This document shows positions 8,866-17,952 of a stretch of 64,000 nucleotides of DNA, piece by piece; position 1 is the first letter of the stretch, and each line of letters begins with the position of its first letter. The notes under the pieces were generated by a model. It had not been told where the DNA came from and did no database searches. It was given only the letters and a program-made list of their open reading frames with translations. Origin of the DNA: Gimesia alba (GTDB taxonomy: Bacteria > Planctomycetota > Planctomycetia > Planctomycetales > Planctomycetaceae); NCBI RefSeq assembly GCF_007744675.1, contig NZ_CP036269.1:7695917-7759916 (forward strand), read 5' to 3'. A program made the translations under genes and the position numbers.

Positions 8866-9327
8866 TTATTTGTCTGCTTGCCGAGTCCAGAGCCATTTTC
8901 CGTCGGGGTGCAATTTGTCGACCGGATGACTGAGCGTGTGCTGATTACCGTTGTCGGGAAATTCAATCTTCCACTTGTAGATTTCTTTTTTACGAGATCG
9001 CAGCATTGAGTCATAAGACAGTCTGAGACTAGTGAGACTGAGAGAGCGGGGGAGCTCATACGGTTCCCAGGCGGTGACCTTTAAGACTCCCTCCTCAATG
9101 CGCCAGACGCCTGCAAACTGACCGTTGGACGTCAGGAAGGTTCGATCCGATTTGAAAATTCGCGAGAGCCCCGGAGGTGTGCCGATCCATTCACCTACCA
9201 GTTGTTGTTCAACCACTGACAAGGGACGCTGGTTGTCTTTGGTCAGCAGATACGCACATACAAGCACCAGGATGCCTGCGATCCATGCCCATTGCATTCG
9301 TCCTCGTTTTTGGTTGAAGGGTTTCAT
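8866..9327 (-). CDS. Small membrane-anchored protein of unknown function
   Basis: A 153-residue protein with one N-terminal membrane segment (WIAGILVLVCAYLL) after a basic start, so it is probably anchored with its C-terminal domain outside the cytoplasm. The domain begins QQLVGEWIGTPPG and continues as short beta strands (FAGVWRIEEGVLKVTAWEP), a pattern like the small lipocalin-type domains common in planctomycetes. I cannot assign a function. The start at 9327 is preferred to one 16 codons earlier because GAGG lies seven bases before it. Confidence 0.6.
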   Translation of the reverse strand: MKPFNQKRGRMQWAWIAGILVLVCAYLLTKDNQRPLSVVEQQLVGEWIGTPPGLSRIFKSDRTFLTSNGQFAGVWRIEEGVLKVTAWEPYELPRSLSLTSLRLSYDSMLRSRKKEIYKWKIEFPDNGNQHTLSHPVDKLHPDGKWLWTRQADK

Positions 9328-9424
9328 CGGCGTGCCTCGGATTAGTTCAGTCGCTATGTCGAACTGCTCATCCAATCATCTTACCAGTTTTCATCTCTGA
9401 GAGGCAAAGACGATTTTGTAGAAT

Positions 9425-9479
9425 TGGTGTTGGAACCCTGTTGTTGAAGAAACGGCAGCTGGCGTTTTGCCGCTCAGGG
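9425..9479 (+). repeat. Palindromic repeat family A, degenerate half copy
   Basis: Only the loop and right arm of family A remain (ACGGCAGCTGGCGTTTTGCCGCTCA). It is a decayed copy upstream of the small membrane-anchored protein. Confidence 0.6.
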
Positions 9480-9531
9480 TGGGATTGGTTTAGAAATAGT
9501 CGAATGGTTATGGGGATGGATGGCTGTCACT

Positions 9532-9561
9532 GGCGGGCAGGCACATAGACCTGCCCCTACG
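9532..9561 (-). repeat. Isolated end of element B
   Basis: Read on the minus strand this is GTAGGGGCAGG, a short loop, then CCTGCCCGCC: the same self-palindromic layout as the terminal repeats of element B, with a different stem sequence. The rest of the element is not recognisable nearby. Confidence 0.6.
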
Positions 9562-9745
9562 ATGATTTTTGGTATTTTGCTGATTTTGGTTAACGGCGTG
9601 GGAGTGTCAAGAGATTGTGATGAACTGGTTTTGCATACGTCAATTGAACAGAAATGAAGTTTTATGAAGTGCATACGAACTTTTATCAAACGGCTGCGAA
9701 GCGTTGCGATAAACGGGGGTCGCATGAGCAGAGGTTTTGAAAATC

Positions 9746-9835
9746 GTGCTGAAACGAGGGAGTTTTGTGGTGCTGATTTTCTTAGCGGTTCTGGCGATTC
9801 AGGTGGATCTGTGGTGTTCTCGCACGCGACGCTAA
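9746..9835 (+). CDS. Possible very short hydrophobic peptide, 29 residues
   Basis: A GTG-started frame encodes a basic start (VLKRGSF), a hydrophobic core (VVLIFLAVLAI) and a short polar tail, which would make a single-span membrane peptide. An AGAGG motif lies about 11 bases upstream; a TTG three codons earlier is an alternative start. It is too short for confidence and could be a relic, since the same stretch carries an overlapping longer frame without protein-like composition. Confidence 0.25.
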   Translation: MLKRGSFVVLIFLAVLAIQVDLWCSRTRR

Positions 9836-9908
9836 AGACGCATCAGTTTTCAGAATGGCGGGTTGCCGTCAAGTCCATTTTTTTCAGGAGCCAGTTTTGC
9901 TGATATCA

Positions 9909-9949
9909 ATAAAAAACGATGCAGAGCCTGAAGTTTGCTCTGCATCGTT
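9909..9949 (-). terminator. Rho-independent terminator of the isocitrate dehydrogenase gene
   Basis: A perfect 13-bp inverted repeat (AACGATGCAGAGC at 9915-9927 and its complement at 9937-9949) encloses a 9-base loop. On the minus strand it is followed by a run of T. It lies 30 bases after the isocitrate dehydrogenase stop codon. Confidence 0.9.
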
Positions 9950-9978
9950 GAATTACCATTTTAGTTGTCGCTCAGAAA

Positions 9979-11151
9979 TTATTGCATCTTTTTGCAGATG
10001 GCTTCTGCCATTTCCTGAGTTCCGACGGCGGTGGGATCGTTGCGATCGTCTTTCAGATCGTAGGTGACGTCTTTGCCTTCGGCGATGACGTCGGCGACTG
10101 CCTGATCCAGTTTAGCAGCAGCGTCGTGTTCGCCGAGGTAGTCCAGCATCATTTTACCAGACAGAATCAAAGCGACCGGATTCACTTTATTCTGTCCTTT
10201 GTATTTGGGAGCAGAACCGTGAGTTGCTTCGAAGATAGCCGACTCGGGTCCGATGTTGGAACCGGGAGCCACACCCAGACCACCGACCAGACCGGCACAG
10301 AGGTCACTGAGGATGTCGCCATAGAGGTTGGAAGTGACAAGCACGTCGTACAGCTCGGGCTTTTGAACCAGCTGCATGCACATGTTGTCAATCAGACGCT
10401 CATTGTATTCAATGCTGCCGCCACAGTCGGGAACGTTGCCTGCCAGTTTCGCATCTGGGGCAACACCTTCAGCGAGGTCTGCCCATTCGAATTTGGCGCC
10501 ATAGGCTTGTGCGACGGCGCGGGTTTCATCGTACCACAGACCGTCGGTGAACTTCATGATGTTGGCTTTGCAGATCGACGTGACTGCTTTGCGTTTGTTG
10601 TCGACCGCGTATTTGAATGCATAGTTGCAGATATCGCGGGTTCCCTGATAGGACATGGGCTTGATGCTGATGCCGGTCTCGTCGAGGGGGGTGTTGATCT
10701 TTTTACCGGTCGCGAATTCGTTGATCTTTTCGATCAAAGCCGCGGTATTCTTTTCACCGGCCTGGAATTCGACACCGGCATAGAGGTCTTCAGTATTTTC
10801 GCGAACAACGACGAGGTCGACGTTGGATTCGGAGAAGTAAGTCCGCACGCCTTTGTAAGTTTTACAGGGACGAACACAGGCATAGAGGCCGAGTTCCTGT
10901 CGCAGAAAGACATTCACACTGCGGAAGCCTTTTCCGATCGGTGTGGTGATCGGAGCTTTCAAAGCCACTTTGTTGGCGCGAATCGATTCCATGACGCGAT
11001 CGGGTACACCGCCTTCGGCTTCAATGACTTCGATTCCACATTCCTGGACATCCCAGTCGATTTTGACACCTGTCGCATCAACACATTTTCTTGTAGCCTC
11101 GGCGATTTCCGGACCAACTCCATCTCCGGGAATTAATGTGACTTTATACAT
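9979..11151 (-). CDS. icd: Isocitrate dehydrogenase (isocitrate/isopropylmalate dehydrogenase family)
   Basis: The 390-residue enzyme oxidatively decarboxylates isocitrate in the TCA cycle. Family motifs are present: [13 protein letters not shown] at the N terminus, [18 protein letters not shown] with the phosphate-facing Ser/Asn/Arg typical of isocitrate rather than isopropylmalate enzymes, [12 protein letters not shown], and the metal-binding [10 protein letters not shown]. The cofactor segment reads [18 protein letters not shown] infer an NAD-type enzyme from overall resemblance, but cofactor choice is not certain. The start at 11151 is chosen because GAGGAAACG directly precedes ATG; an upstream in-frame start lacks this. 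It is a single gene with its own terminator. Homoisocitrate or isopropylmalate dehydrogenase is the less likely alternative. Confidence 0.9.
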   Translation of the reverse strand: MYKVTLIPGDGVGPEIAEATRKCVDATGVKIDWDVQECGIEVIEAEGGVPDRVMESIRANKVALKAPITTPIGKGFRSVNVFLRQELGLYACVRPCKTYKGVRTYFSESNVDLVVVRENTEDLYAGVEFQAGEKNTAALIEKINEFATGKKINTPLDETGISIKPMSYQGTRDICNYAFKYAVDNKRKAVTSICKANIMKFTDGLWYDETRAVAQAYGAKFEWADLAEGVAPDAKLAGNVPDCGGSIEYNERLIDNMCMQLVQKPELYDVLVTSNLYGDILSDLCAGLVGGLGVAPGSNIGPESAIFEATHGSAPKYKGQNKVNPVALILSGKMMLDYLGEHDAAAKLDQAVADVIAEGKDVTYDLKDDRNDPTAVGTQEMAEAICKKMQ

Positions 11152-11368
11152 CGTTTCCTCAAATACTTCTGACAAAAGGGGAATGCGACCAGGATCTCAA
11201 GTGCATGAACATAATGCGTTTCGCCTGCTGACTCTTGAAACCAAAGGCCATACTGGTGGATACTAATTATGTAGTTCACAGGCAAGCAGTGACCGTATCA
11301 AAACAGAATTGGCTTTTCAACTATACGCGATGGCTGTCGCTTACTTTTCGAGTCGATCAGGGAATCCA

Positions 11369-11686
11369 ATGATCCAGCGATTTATGCACAATTACCTCCT
11401 CCGCCATGAAAATCGAGCCAATCAGCTCCTGCATTTGATCGGGGTTCCCCTGACTTTTGGCGGATTGATCGGATTTGGGCTGGCGGGAGAGTGGATTTAT
11501 GCCGGAATCGCATTTGTAGCCGGTTATCTCCTGCAGTTTCTGGGTCATTTCATTGAGCAAAACGACGCTGGCGAACTCATTCTGGTCAAGAAACTACTGG
11601 GAAAACCCTACACGGAATTCGGGCCAGACACTCAAAATCGATTGAATTTTGACCAATCGTCAAAAAAGTCAAGATGTAACGATTGA
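11369..11686 (+). CDS. DUF962/Mpo1-like small membrane protein
   Basis: A 105-residue protein with the family pattern HNYLLRHENRANQLLHLIGVP at its start, two or three membrane segments (LTFGGLIGFGLAG, IYAGIAFVAGYLLQFLGHFIEQN), and a soluble polar tail. The HxxN/H arrangement and the second GHxxE motif match the DUF962 family. The yeast member Mpo1 is an iron-dependent dioxygenase acting on 2-hydroxy fatty acids; whether this bacterial relative has the same activity is inference. I chose the ATG at 11369, at the start of the conserved region; two in-frame upstream starts (TTG 11309, ATG 11330) add sequence not expected for the family. Confidence 0.8.
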   Translation: MIQRFMHNYLLRHENRANQLLHLIGVPLTFGGLIGFGLAGEWIYAGIAFVAGYLLQFLGHFIEQNDAGELILVKKLLGKPYTEFGPDTQNRLNFDQSSKKSRCND

Positions 11687-11879
11687 ATCGCCGATACCGA
11701 ATGTAGTGATTTTACCAAACAGGCAGATTGCTGTGCGCATCCAGGTGCATAGTCTAACCCTGACTGTCTCCGAGCATTGGTGAATTCTCCCTGAAAGTAC
11801 TATCGATTATGAACCCTAAGTGGTTATGAAAATACGCTTTGTAACCATAATCGACGTTCATGTCTTTAAGGATGGATAC

Positions 11880-14180
11880 ATGAACCTTCGTCAGAAGTTA
11901 CACCAATTTTTCTGTGGATGCTTAATTACCAGCCAACTTGTCGGTTGTCATGGACTGGGCACAGATACAGACCTGCATTACCTGGGTGATAAAGAGCTTC
12001 AATATTATGAAGATGTTGCCACTAAGATAGAATATCCGGCAGTTTATGAAGAAACCCCGGAAGAGATTACGTTCTCTGGAAAGCCACGGACGCTGGCAGA
12101 CCGCTCTCAGGATGAAATCTGGGACTTACCGTTGATGGATGCGATCCATCTGGGTCTGGCCAACAGCGAAGTGATTCGTGTTTCCGGAACGCTGGGGACA
12201 AACGGAAACTCCTTATTAAATAATCCGGACGGAACGCCTAGTATTTTTGACCCGTCGATTCAGGAAACCAACGTACTGTTGGGTGGATCTCGCGGTGTTG
12301 AAGCGGCGCTGTCTGCTTTTGATACTACGTTTACGACGAACATGCTCTGGGGCCGCTCGGAACAGGTCCAGAACAGCCCGTTTTTCGGCGGTATTCCCGG
12401 CGGTACTTTGACTCAGGAAACGGGACAGTTTCAATCTGGACTTTCCAAAACGTTTGCCAACGGTGGGCAATTTGCTGTTTCGCATAACTGGAATTACACG
12501 GGCAGCAATTCAACCAGTCAGTTATTTCCTTCCAACTATGCCGGCAACACGGGGCTGTCTTATCGTCAGCCATTCCTGGCAGGAGCCGGAGTCGAATACA
12601 CGCGAATTGCCGGCCCGATCGGTTCTGGTTTTACTGGAATTACCGGTGTGAGCCAGGGGGTTGTGATTGCTCGCATCAACAACGACCTCGTGCTGGCTGA
12701 CTTTGAGAAAAACGTGCGAAATCTGATTTCGGACATCGAAGAAAGTTATTGGCAGTTGTACCTGGCTTACCGCCTGTACGATACCCAGGTTGTCGCTCGT
12801 AATTCTGCATTACGCAGTTGGCGGGAAGCACATGCCAAACTGGAAGCCGGTGGTACTCGTAACTTCAAACCAGCCGACGAAGCCCAGGCGAAAGACCGTC
12901 TATTTGAAACACAATCGTTAGTCCAGGCCACACGCAGCGATATATACACGGCAGAAAGCCGATTCCGCCGACTGGTCGGTTTACCGGTGAATGATGGGAA
13001 AATCATCCGACCGATTGATGATCCGATTGCAGCCGAGTTTACTCCTGACTGGAGCATGTGCCTGACGGAAGCGCTGGTACACCGTGTCGAACTCCGTAAG
13101 CAGAAATGGAATATCAAAAGTCTCGAATTTCAACGTCTGGCAGCAACCAGCCTGACCAAGCCGCGACTGGACCTGGTTTCCAGTTATCAGGTGAATGCGT
13201 TCGGCGATAAACTGCTAAGTCAGAGAAATAACGATGGGATTACCGCTCAGGGATTGCATAGCGCTTATGGAACACTGATGCAAAACGATCAGGATAGTTG
13301 GACGCTCGGGTTCGAATTCAGCATGCCGTTAGGCTTCCGGTCTGCACATGCTCAGGTCGAAAACCTGGAGTTTCGCTTGTCGAAAGCGCGAGCTGTGTTG
13401 CAGGCGCAGGAAATGGATGTCAGCCAGGAACTGGCAATCACATTTCAGGATCTGACCAAGAACTACGCGACAGCACAATCCAACTTCAATCGTTGGCGTG
13501 CAGCTCGTAGACGAGTCGAGCTGTTTGATGCAGAAGTTCAAGCGGGTACGACAACTCTTGATACCCTGTTGCGTGCTCAATCCAGTCTGGCTGCAGCCGA
13601 GACCGAATACTATCGCTCTCTGGTGGCTTATAATGTCGCGATTAAGAACCTCCACAAATGGAAAGGGACTTTGCTGAAACACAACAACGTCCACTTAATG
13701 GAAGGCGAATGGAATCCAGTGGCTTATCAACAGGCCCTCCGACGTGCCTGGGCAAGAACTCATGGTATCGATGCCCACAAACTGCGTAGCAAACCCGAGC
13801 CCTTTGTGGCGGAAGGTTACATTGGCGAGGTTGGTGTCATGCCTAGAAATGGGGACGCATCGTACTCATCGGAACAGGATGGTCTGACACCGGATATTCT
13901 ACCTGTACCCGAACCAGAGATGAGTCCGGATTACGCACCACCGGTACCAGCTGCCCCCGCTGAACCAGCAGCGCGGTTGGAGATCTCTACTCCTGAAAGC
14001 AGAAATCCATTTGCTGACACAAGCATCGATACAGCTGTCAAAGTCGTGCTTGATGCCAAGGGAGAAGAGCCTGCCTTTGATATCAGACAGGTTTCCGCTC
14101 AGCAGGATGAATTACCGATCTCTGAGACAGCGGACAATCTGGAGCTTGAATTCCGACCTGCCAGGAGCTTTGTCGACTAA
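11880..14180 (+). CDS. TolC-family outer membrane lipoprotein
   Basis: A 766-residue outer membrane channel-type protein. The signal peptide ends in a lipobox (SQLVGC), so it is probably lipid-anchored. Two long coiled-coil regions with the duplicated TolC-family pattern lie at about residues 270-400 and 500-630 (for example DIEESYWQLYLAYRLYDTQ and TTLDTLLRAQSSLAAAETEYY). It is much longer than TolC (about 490 residues), with an extended N-terminal part and a Pro/Glu-rich, probably unstructured C-terminal tail of about 130 residues. It would act as the outer membrane component of an export or efflux complex, but no inner-membrane pump or adaptor gene is next to it. The start at 11880 follows AAGGATGG and leads straight into the signal peptide. 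Confidence 0.87.
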   Translation: MNLRQKLHQFFCGCLITSQLVGCHGLGTDTDLHYLGDKELQYYEDVATKIEYPAVYEETPEEITFSGKPRTLADRSQDEIWDLPLMDAIHLGLANSEVIRVSGTLGTNGNSLLNNPDGTPSIFDPSIQETNVLLGGSRGVEAALSAFDTTFTTNMLWGRSEQVQNSPFFGGIPGGTLTQETGQFQSGLSKTFANGGQFAVSHNWNYTGSNSTSQLFPSNYAGNTGLSYRQPFLAGAGVEYTRIAGPIGSGFTGITGVSQGVVIARINNDLVLADFEKNVRNLISDIEESYWQLYLAYRLYDTQVVARNSALRSWREAHAKLEAGGTRNFKPADEAQAKDRLFETQSLVQATRSDIYTAESRFRRLVGLPVNDGKIIRPIDDPIAAEFTPDWSMCLTEALVHRVELRKQKWNIKSLEFQRLAATSLTKPRLDLVSSYQVNAFGDKLLSQRNNDGITAQGLHSAYGTLMQNDQDSWTLGFEFSMPLGFRSAHAQVENLEFRLSKARAVLQAQEMDVSQELAITFQDLTKNYATAQSNFNRWRAARRRVELFDAEVQAGTTTLDTLLRAQSSLAAAETEYYRSLVAYNVAIKNLHKWKGTLLKHNNVHLMEGEWNPVAYQQALRRAWARTHGIDAHKLRSKPEPFVAEGYIGEVGVMPRNGDASYSSEQDGLTPDILPVPEPEMSPDYAPPVPAAPAEPAARLEISTPESRNPFADTSIDTAVKVVLDAKGEEPAFDIRQVSAQQDELPISETADNLELEFRPARSFVD

Positions 14181-14557
14181 TAATCACGTCATATTCGTCG
14201 ACTTGAAGGCAGGTGGGATTATTCAGATTGTCGCAATGATACAATCTGCTCAGGTTAAAAAATCGAGCATTGGCTTTTTTTGAAACGTCATTTCAAATTT
14301 CCAGTACTTTTTTCCATAAGTACATGCTAGATTTAGACGAATGATGTGAGTGGAATACCGCAGCCGCTTTTTTCACTTGCCTTGCACTTGTATCGATGCC
14401 CATCTCCATCGATTGTTGAATACAACAGTTGGCTGGTTTCATTAGAGTTCCGAAACGTTGATTTTTACGAATTCTCTGAGAAACGATCCAACTTGAGGAT
14501 ACGGGTTTGAAAACCCGCCACTGACCAGGCCTGTGGAAAGCATTCAAAAGTTAATTA
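14181..14557. other. Gap between the TolC-family gene and the WYL regulator
   Basis: No gene or clear repeat is visible. A T-run (CATTGGCTTTTTTTG, near 14270) follows a poor stem and may end the TolC-family transcript weakly. The part next to 14558 presumably contains the promoter of the regulator. Confidence 0.3.
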
Positions 14558-15550
14558 ATGGTGGCTGGACGAATCCATCGTCTCTTGAAACTGATTGCGC
14601 TGCTACAGTCGGGACGAGTTTACAATTCTGCACAACTTGCGAGCGAATGCGAAGTCAGCCGCAGGACCGTGTTTCGGGACCTGAGAACTCTCCAGGAATC
14701 CGGAATCTACGTTCTGTATGACGAAGAGAAACAGGGCTATACGCTCCCCTGGAGAACCATCGTTCCCTTCAAAGATCTGACCTTTGAAGAAGTACTCGCC
14801 TTGCTTGTTTTATGTCAGGATCTCGATAAAGCAATCGTCGGGCTCCCCGTGCATCGTTTCGCTCGGTCGGCGTCAACCAAAGTTCTAAACAGTTTACCCG
14901 ACTCTTTACGGGAAAATGTGATCGATGCCGCCCAGTCGATTTCGATCTGGTTTCCTCCGTTCAATCCGACCATGCGTAGCGGAATTCATTACAAAAATCT
15001 GCTTAAAGCGACCATCGAAAAGAAGAACGTCCGAATTCACTATGCTGGCGGCAAAGAAAAGAAAACGCTTTCTACAATGCTCAGCCCGTATCATATTTTG
15101 TATTCGAATCATGAGTGGTTTGTTGTGGGGCGGTCTTCGCTGGATCGCGGAATTAAAGTGTTTCCACTGTTGAAAATTCTGAAATCGGAAATCCTGGAGG
15201 AATCATTCAAGAAACCGTCCCGCTTTAACCTGGACCGATATCTGACCCCCTCATGGGATCCAGCCCGTCAATCTCGTAAAACCATCCCTGTCAAAATTCG
15301 TTTCAAAAGCAGTGTTGCGGAAACGGTCTCTCAGATGTGTTGGGATCAATCACAGGAAATCAAGAAACTGAAGGGGGGCTCGATTGAATTCCGTGCTGAG
15401 GTCGACAGCCTCGAACGGATTTCCGACTGGGCCTTGAGTTTCGGCGATCAAGCTGAAGTCCTTTCCCCCCGCTCATTTCGCGATCTGATCAAGCAAAAAA
15501 TCTCCAGCATGATGCAAGTTTACACTAACGGGGCGCGTCCTACTTCATGA
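14558..15550 (+). CDS. YafY-type transcriptional regulator, HTH plus WYL domain
   Basis: The 330-residue protein starts with an HTH_11-type DNA-binding domain (RIHRLLKLIALLQSGRVYNS, then LASECEVSRRTVFRDLRTL at about 28-46). A WYL domain follows at about 145-220, including KNVRIHYAGG and LSPYHILYSNHEWFVVG, and a WCX-like C-terminal region contains IPVKIRFKSS. WYL proteins are ligand-sensing regulators, often responding to nucleic acid or nucleotide signals, and many act in DNA-damage or defence settings. Here the neighbours (TolC-family protein, hisI) give no clear target. It is a single gene. Confidence 0.88.
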   Translation: MVAGRIHRLLKLIALLQSGRVYNSAQLASECEVSRRTVFRDLRTLQESGIYVLYDEEKQGYTLPWRTIVPFKDLTFEEVLALLVLCQDLDKAIVGLPVHRFARSASTKVLNSLPDSLRENVIDAAQSISIWFPPFNPTMRSGIHYKNLLKATIEKKNVRIHYAGGKEKKTLSTMLSPYHILYSNHEWFVVGRSSLDRGIKVFPLLKILKSEILEESFKKPSRFNLDRYLTPSWDPARQSRKTIPVKIRFKSSVAETVSQMCWDQSQEIKKLKGGSIEFRAEVDSLERISDWALSFGDQAEVLSPRSFRDLIKQKISSMMQVYTNGARPTS

Positions 15551-15998
15551 GTGTATCTCAATAAGTCCCTAAAATACAGCGAACTTTTGAATTCGAAAAC
15601 GGTCTGTTTTATCAGATAGAACTTGAACTACATCATTCCTGTTTTCATTTAAGATCGCGCATGTATACTGATCCTCGGGTTAACGCCGATTATTCTGTGA
15701 AACCTCTTAAAATCCCTGCTGAATCTACTGACCTGCCCCACCATTAGGTTTACTATTTTAGAGTAGCAAAATCGTAGCTGTTAGCTGGAAATCTGCTGAT
15801 TTTCACTTGAACAGTGTCTCAAACGATGTGTCTGACATCATCCTTTGCGTATGATGTATCCAGCCACGCAGTTTCTTCCCCGGGGATCGATCAAGCATCA
15901 CACCCCAGGGGAAATCCAAAACCCAGAAAGACAGTTAGCAGTGGAGATTTTTTCCACTGTCAGATAAAGATCATAACGAAGTGAGGAAAGACAATATC
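15551..15998. other. Long leader region upstream of hisI
   Basis: This 448-bp stretch has no protein-like frame. It contains short inverted repeats: CATCAT/ATGATG near 15840-15855, CCCCGGGG followed by CCCCAGGGG near 15880-15910, and the perfect 7-bp hairpin CAGTGGA/TCCACTG (15939-15945 and 15953-15959) with a T-rich loop, about 25 bases before the ribosome binding site. These could form a structured leader. I could not match it to a known riboswitch. Confidence 0.35.
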
Positions 15999-16484
15999 AT
16001 GTCAGATGGAATTCAATTCTCTGAACGGACTTCAGTCGAACAGGTGGAAGAAGGAAACGAGCTGGCTCCGAAATTTGACAAAGACGGTCTGATTCCCGTC
16101 GTCACCACCGACTATGCGTCGGGTGAATTGCTGATGCATGCCTACATGAATGAAGAGGCGCTCAAGAAAACGATTGAACTGGGTGAAGCCGTCTACTGGA
16201 GCCGTAGCCGTCAGGTACTCTGGCACAAAGGGGCCACCAGCGGCCTCGTCCAGAAAGTGAAAGCCCTGCTGATCGATGATGACCAGGATACAATCTGGCT
16301 TCGCGTCGATGTTCTGGGTGGCGGCGCCAGTTGTCACGTCGGTTATCGATCCTGCTTTTACCGTCGCGTTCCTGTCGGAGAGGAAGTGCAGGACAAAGGG
16401 CTGGGGCTGGAATTTACTGAAACCGAAAAAGTATTTGACCCGAAAGAGGTCTATGGAGACGCTCCCAACCCCACAAAACTGTAA
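15999..16484 (+). CDS. hisI: Phosphoribosyl-AMP cyclohydrolase
   Basis: The 161-residue enzyme opens the adenine ring of phosphoribosyl-AMP in histidine biosynthesis. The PRA-CH core is clear: [39 protein letters not shown] and the zinc/metal region ending [11 protein letters not shown] (Cys112, Cys119). The usual DCDxD metal motif reads DDDQD at 93-97, so the first conserved cysteine is replaced by aspartate. An N-terminal extension of about 25 residues is present, and the pyrophosphohydrolase (HisE) domain is absent. GAGGAAAG lies eight bases before the ATG, which decides this start over an upstream GTG. The long leader before it may be regulatory. Confidence 0.93.
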   Translation: MSDGIQFSERTSVEQVEEGNELAPKFDKDGLIPVVTTDYASGELLMHAYMNEEALKKTIELGEAVYWSRSRQVLWHKGATSGLVQKVKALLIDDDQDTIWLRVDVLGGGASCHVGYRSCFYRRVPVGEEVQDKGLGLEFTETEKVFDPKEVYGDAPNPTKL

Positions 16485-16509
16485 ACGGGATAACCACCAC
16501 AGGTGAATC

Positions 16510-17913
16510 ATGAACCATTTCAGTCGACGTGATTTTTTAGCTGCCTCATTGGCTGCGAGCGGGAGTGCGTTTTCTCTCGAAGAGTGGGTCTTTGCCAATC
16601 GTGAAGAGACCACACAAAACCCGAATCTGCAAATTGCCCCGTTTCGTTTTGATGTGTCGCCACCTAAAGGGCACTCGCTCTGCGGCGGCTGGATCAAACC
16701 GGTTGTCGGCTACGATGATTCACTCGAAGCCATCGGTTATGTGCTGTTGGGTGCAGGCAAGCCTATTGTCGTCTGCGCCGTTGACTGGACGGGCCTGTTA
16801 AACGACGCCCACATCGCCTGGCGGAAAGCGCTGGCGGACGCTGCTGGCACCAGCATTGACCGCGTCGCCGTGCAATGCGTGCATCAACACAATGCACCGT
16901 TTGCCTGCTTAAACGCCGAACAGATCGTACTCGAACAAGGTGACCTGCCGCACATTGTCGAACTCGATTTTTTCAGCGAATGCCTGGACAAAGCCCGCAA
17001 AGCGGTTGCGATGGCAATTCCCAAGGCGCAGCCAGTGACTCACGTCGCACACAGCCAAGGGAAAGTCGATAAGGTTGCCTCGAACCGCCGCATCGATCGG
17101 GACAAGAACGGAAAAATCGTTCGCATGCGGGGCAGCAGTTGTAAAGACGAACGGCTGCGAAGCCTGACCGAAGGGACTATCGATCCTTTCCTGAAAACGA
17201 TCGCCTTTTATAACAAAGATAAGAAGCTGGTTTCCTGCCACTATTACGCCACACATCCCATGAGTTATTACGGCGACGGACGCGTCAGCAGCGACTTTAC
17301 CGGCATTGCCCGTAAACAACGCCAGCAGGAAGAACCGGGTTGCACCCACATTTACTTCACCGGTTGTGCTGGCAACATTTCAGCCGGCAAATACAACGAT
17401 GGCTCCAAACCGTTGCGAGCGATTCTGGCGCGGCGGATTTATGACGGCATGATTGCTTCTGAAAAACAGTTACAGCCGGAACCGATCGGACATGTCACCT
17501 GGAAGACACATGACATTCTCCCACCGGTCAGAGACACGTTTAACGAGCAGGAACTCAAAAAGACGATCTCGAATAAAGCCAACAGTGTCGTGAACCGGAA
17601 TCGACCTTCCTACATGCTCGCCTGGTTACAACGGTTGCAGAAAAAAGTTCCGATTACCCTCAGCTCGCTGCAGATGAACGACATCAAAACGCTGCATCTG
17701 CCGGCCGAGAGTTTTATCGAATATCAAATACGGGCACAGAGTATTCAACCCGATCAGTTTATCGCCACCGCCGCCTATGGTGACGGCGGGCCGTGGTACA
17801 TACCGGTTGCCGAAGAATACCCGGCCGGCGGATATGAAGTCAGCGTTGCTTTCTGTGATCCGAAGGTCGACGCCGTGATCACGCAGGGTATGAAATCGCT
17901 GCTGGACAGTTAA
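16510..17913 (+). CDS. Exported ceramidase-like protein (neutral/alkaline non-lysosomal ceramidase N-terminal domain type)
   Basis: A 467-residue protein with a twin-arginine signal (SRRDFLAASLAAS). The mature part resembles the N-terminal catalytic domain of neutral/alkaline ceramidases: FRFDVSPPKG near the start, the metal-site segment CVHQHNAP, the later HYYATHPMSYYGDG, and FTGCAGNISAGKYND. Such exported proteins are frequent in planctomycetes, where they may hydrolyse lipids or sugar conjugates rather than ceramide; the substrate is inference. It begins 25 bp after hisI on the same strand and is preceded by CACAGGTG, so the two may be co-transcribed without an obvious metabolic link. Confidence 0.82.
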   Translation: MNHFSRRDFLAASLAASGSAFSLEEWVFANREETTQNPNLQIAPFRFDVSPPKGHSLCGGWIKPVVGYDDSLEAIGYVLLGAGKPIVVCAVDWTGLLNDAHIAWRKALADAAGTSIDRVAVQCVHQHNAPFACLNAEQIVLEQGDLPHIVELDFFSECLDKARKAVAMAIPKAQPVTHVAHSQGKVDKVASNRRIDRDKNGKIVRMRGSSCKDERLRSLTEGTIDPFLKTIAFYNKDKKLVSCHYYATHPMSYYGDGRVSSDFTGIARKQRQQEEPGCTHIYFTGCAGNISAGKYNDGSKPLRAILARRIYDGMIASEKQLQPEPIGHVTWKTHDILPPVRDTFNEQELKKTISNKANSVVNRNRPSYMLAWLQRLQKKVPITLSSLQMNDIKTLHLPAESFIEYQIRAQSIQPDQFIATAAYGDGGPWYIPVAEEYPAGGYEVSVAFCDPKVDAVITQGMKSLLDS

Positions 17914-17952
17914 CGATCCATTTAAAATTTTCAAAGTCAGTTTAGAGGTTGA

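Noticed and set aside
9982..11136. A 384-codon open frame antisense to the isocitrate dehydrogenase gene
   Set aside because: It mirrors codon bias of the real gene, has Phe/Asp-rich composition without domains, and the opposite frame is a clear enzyme.
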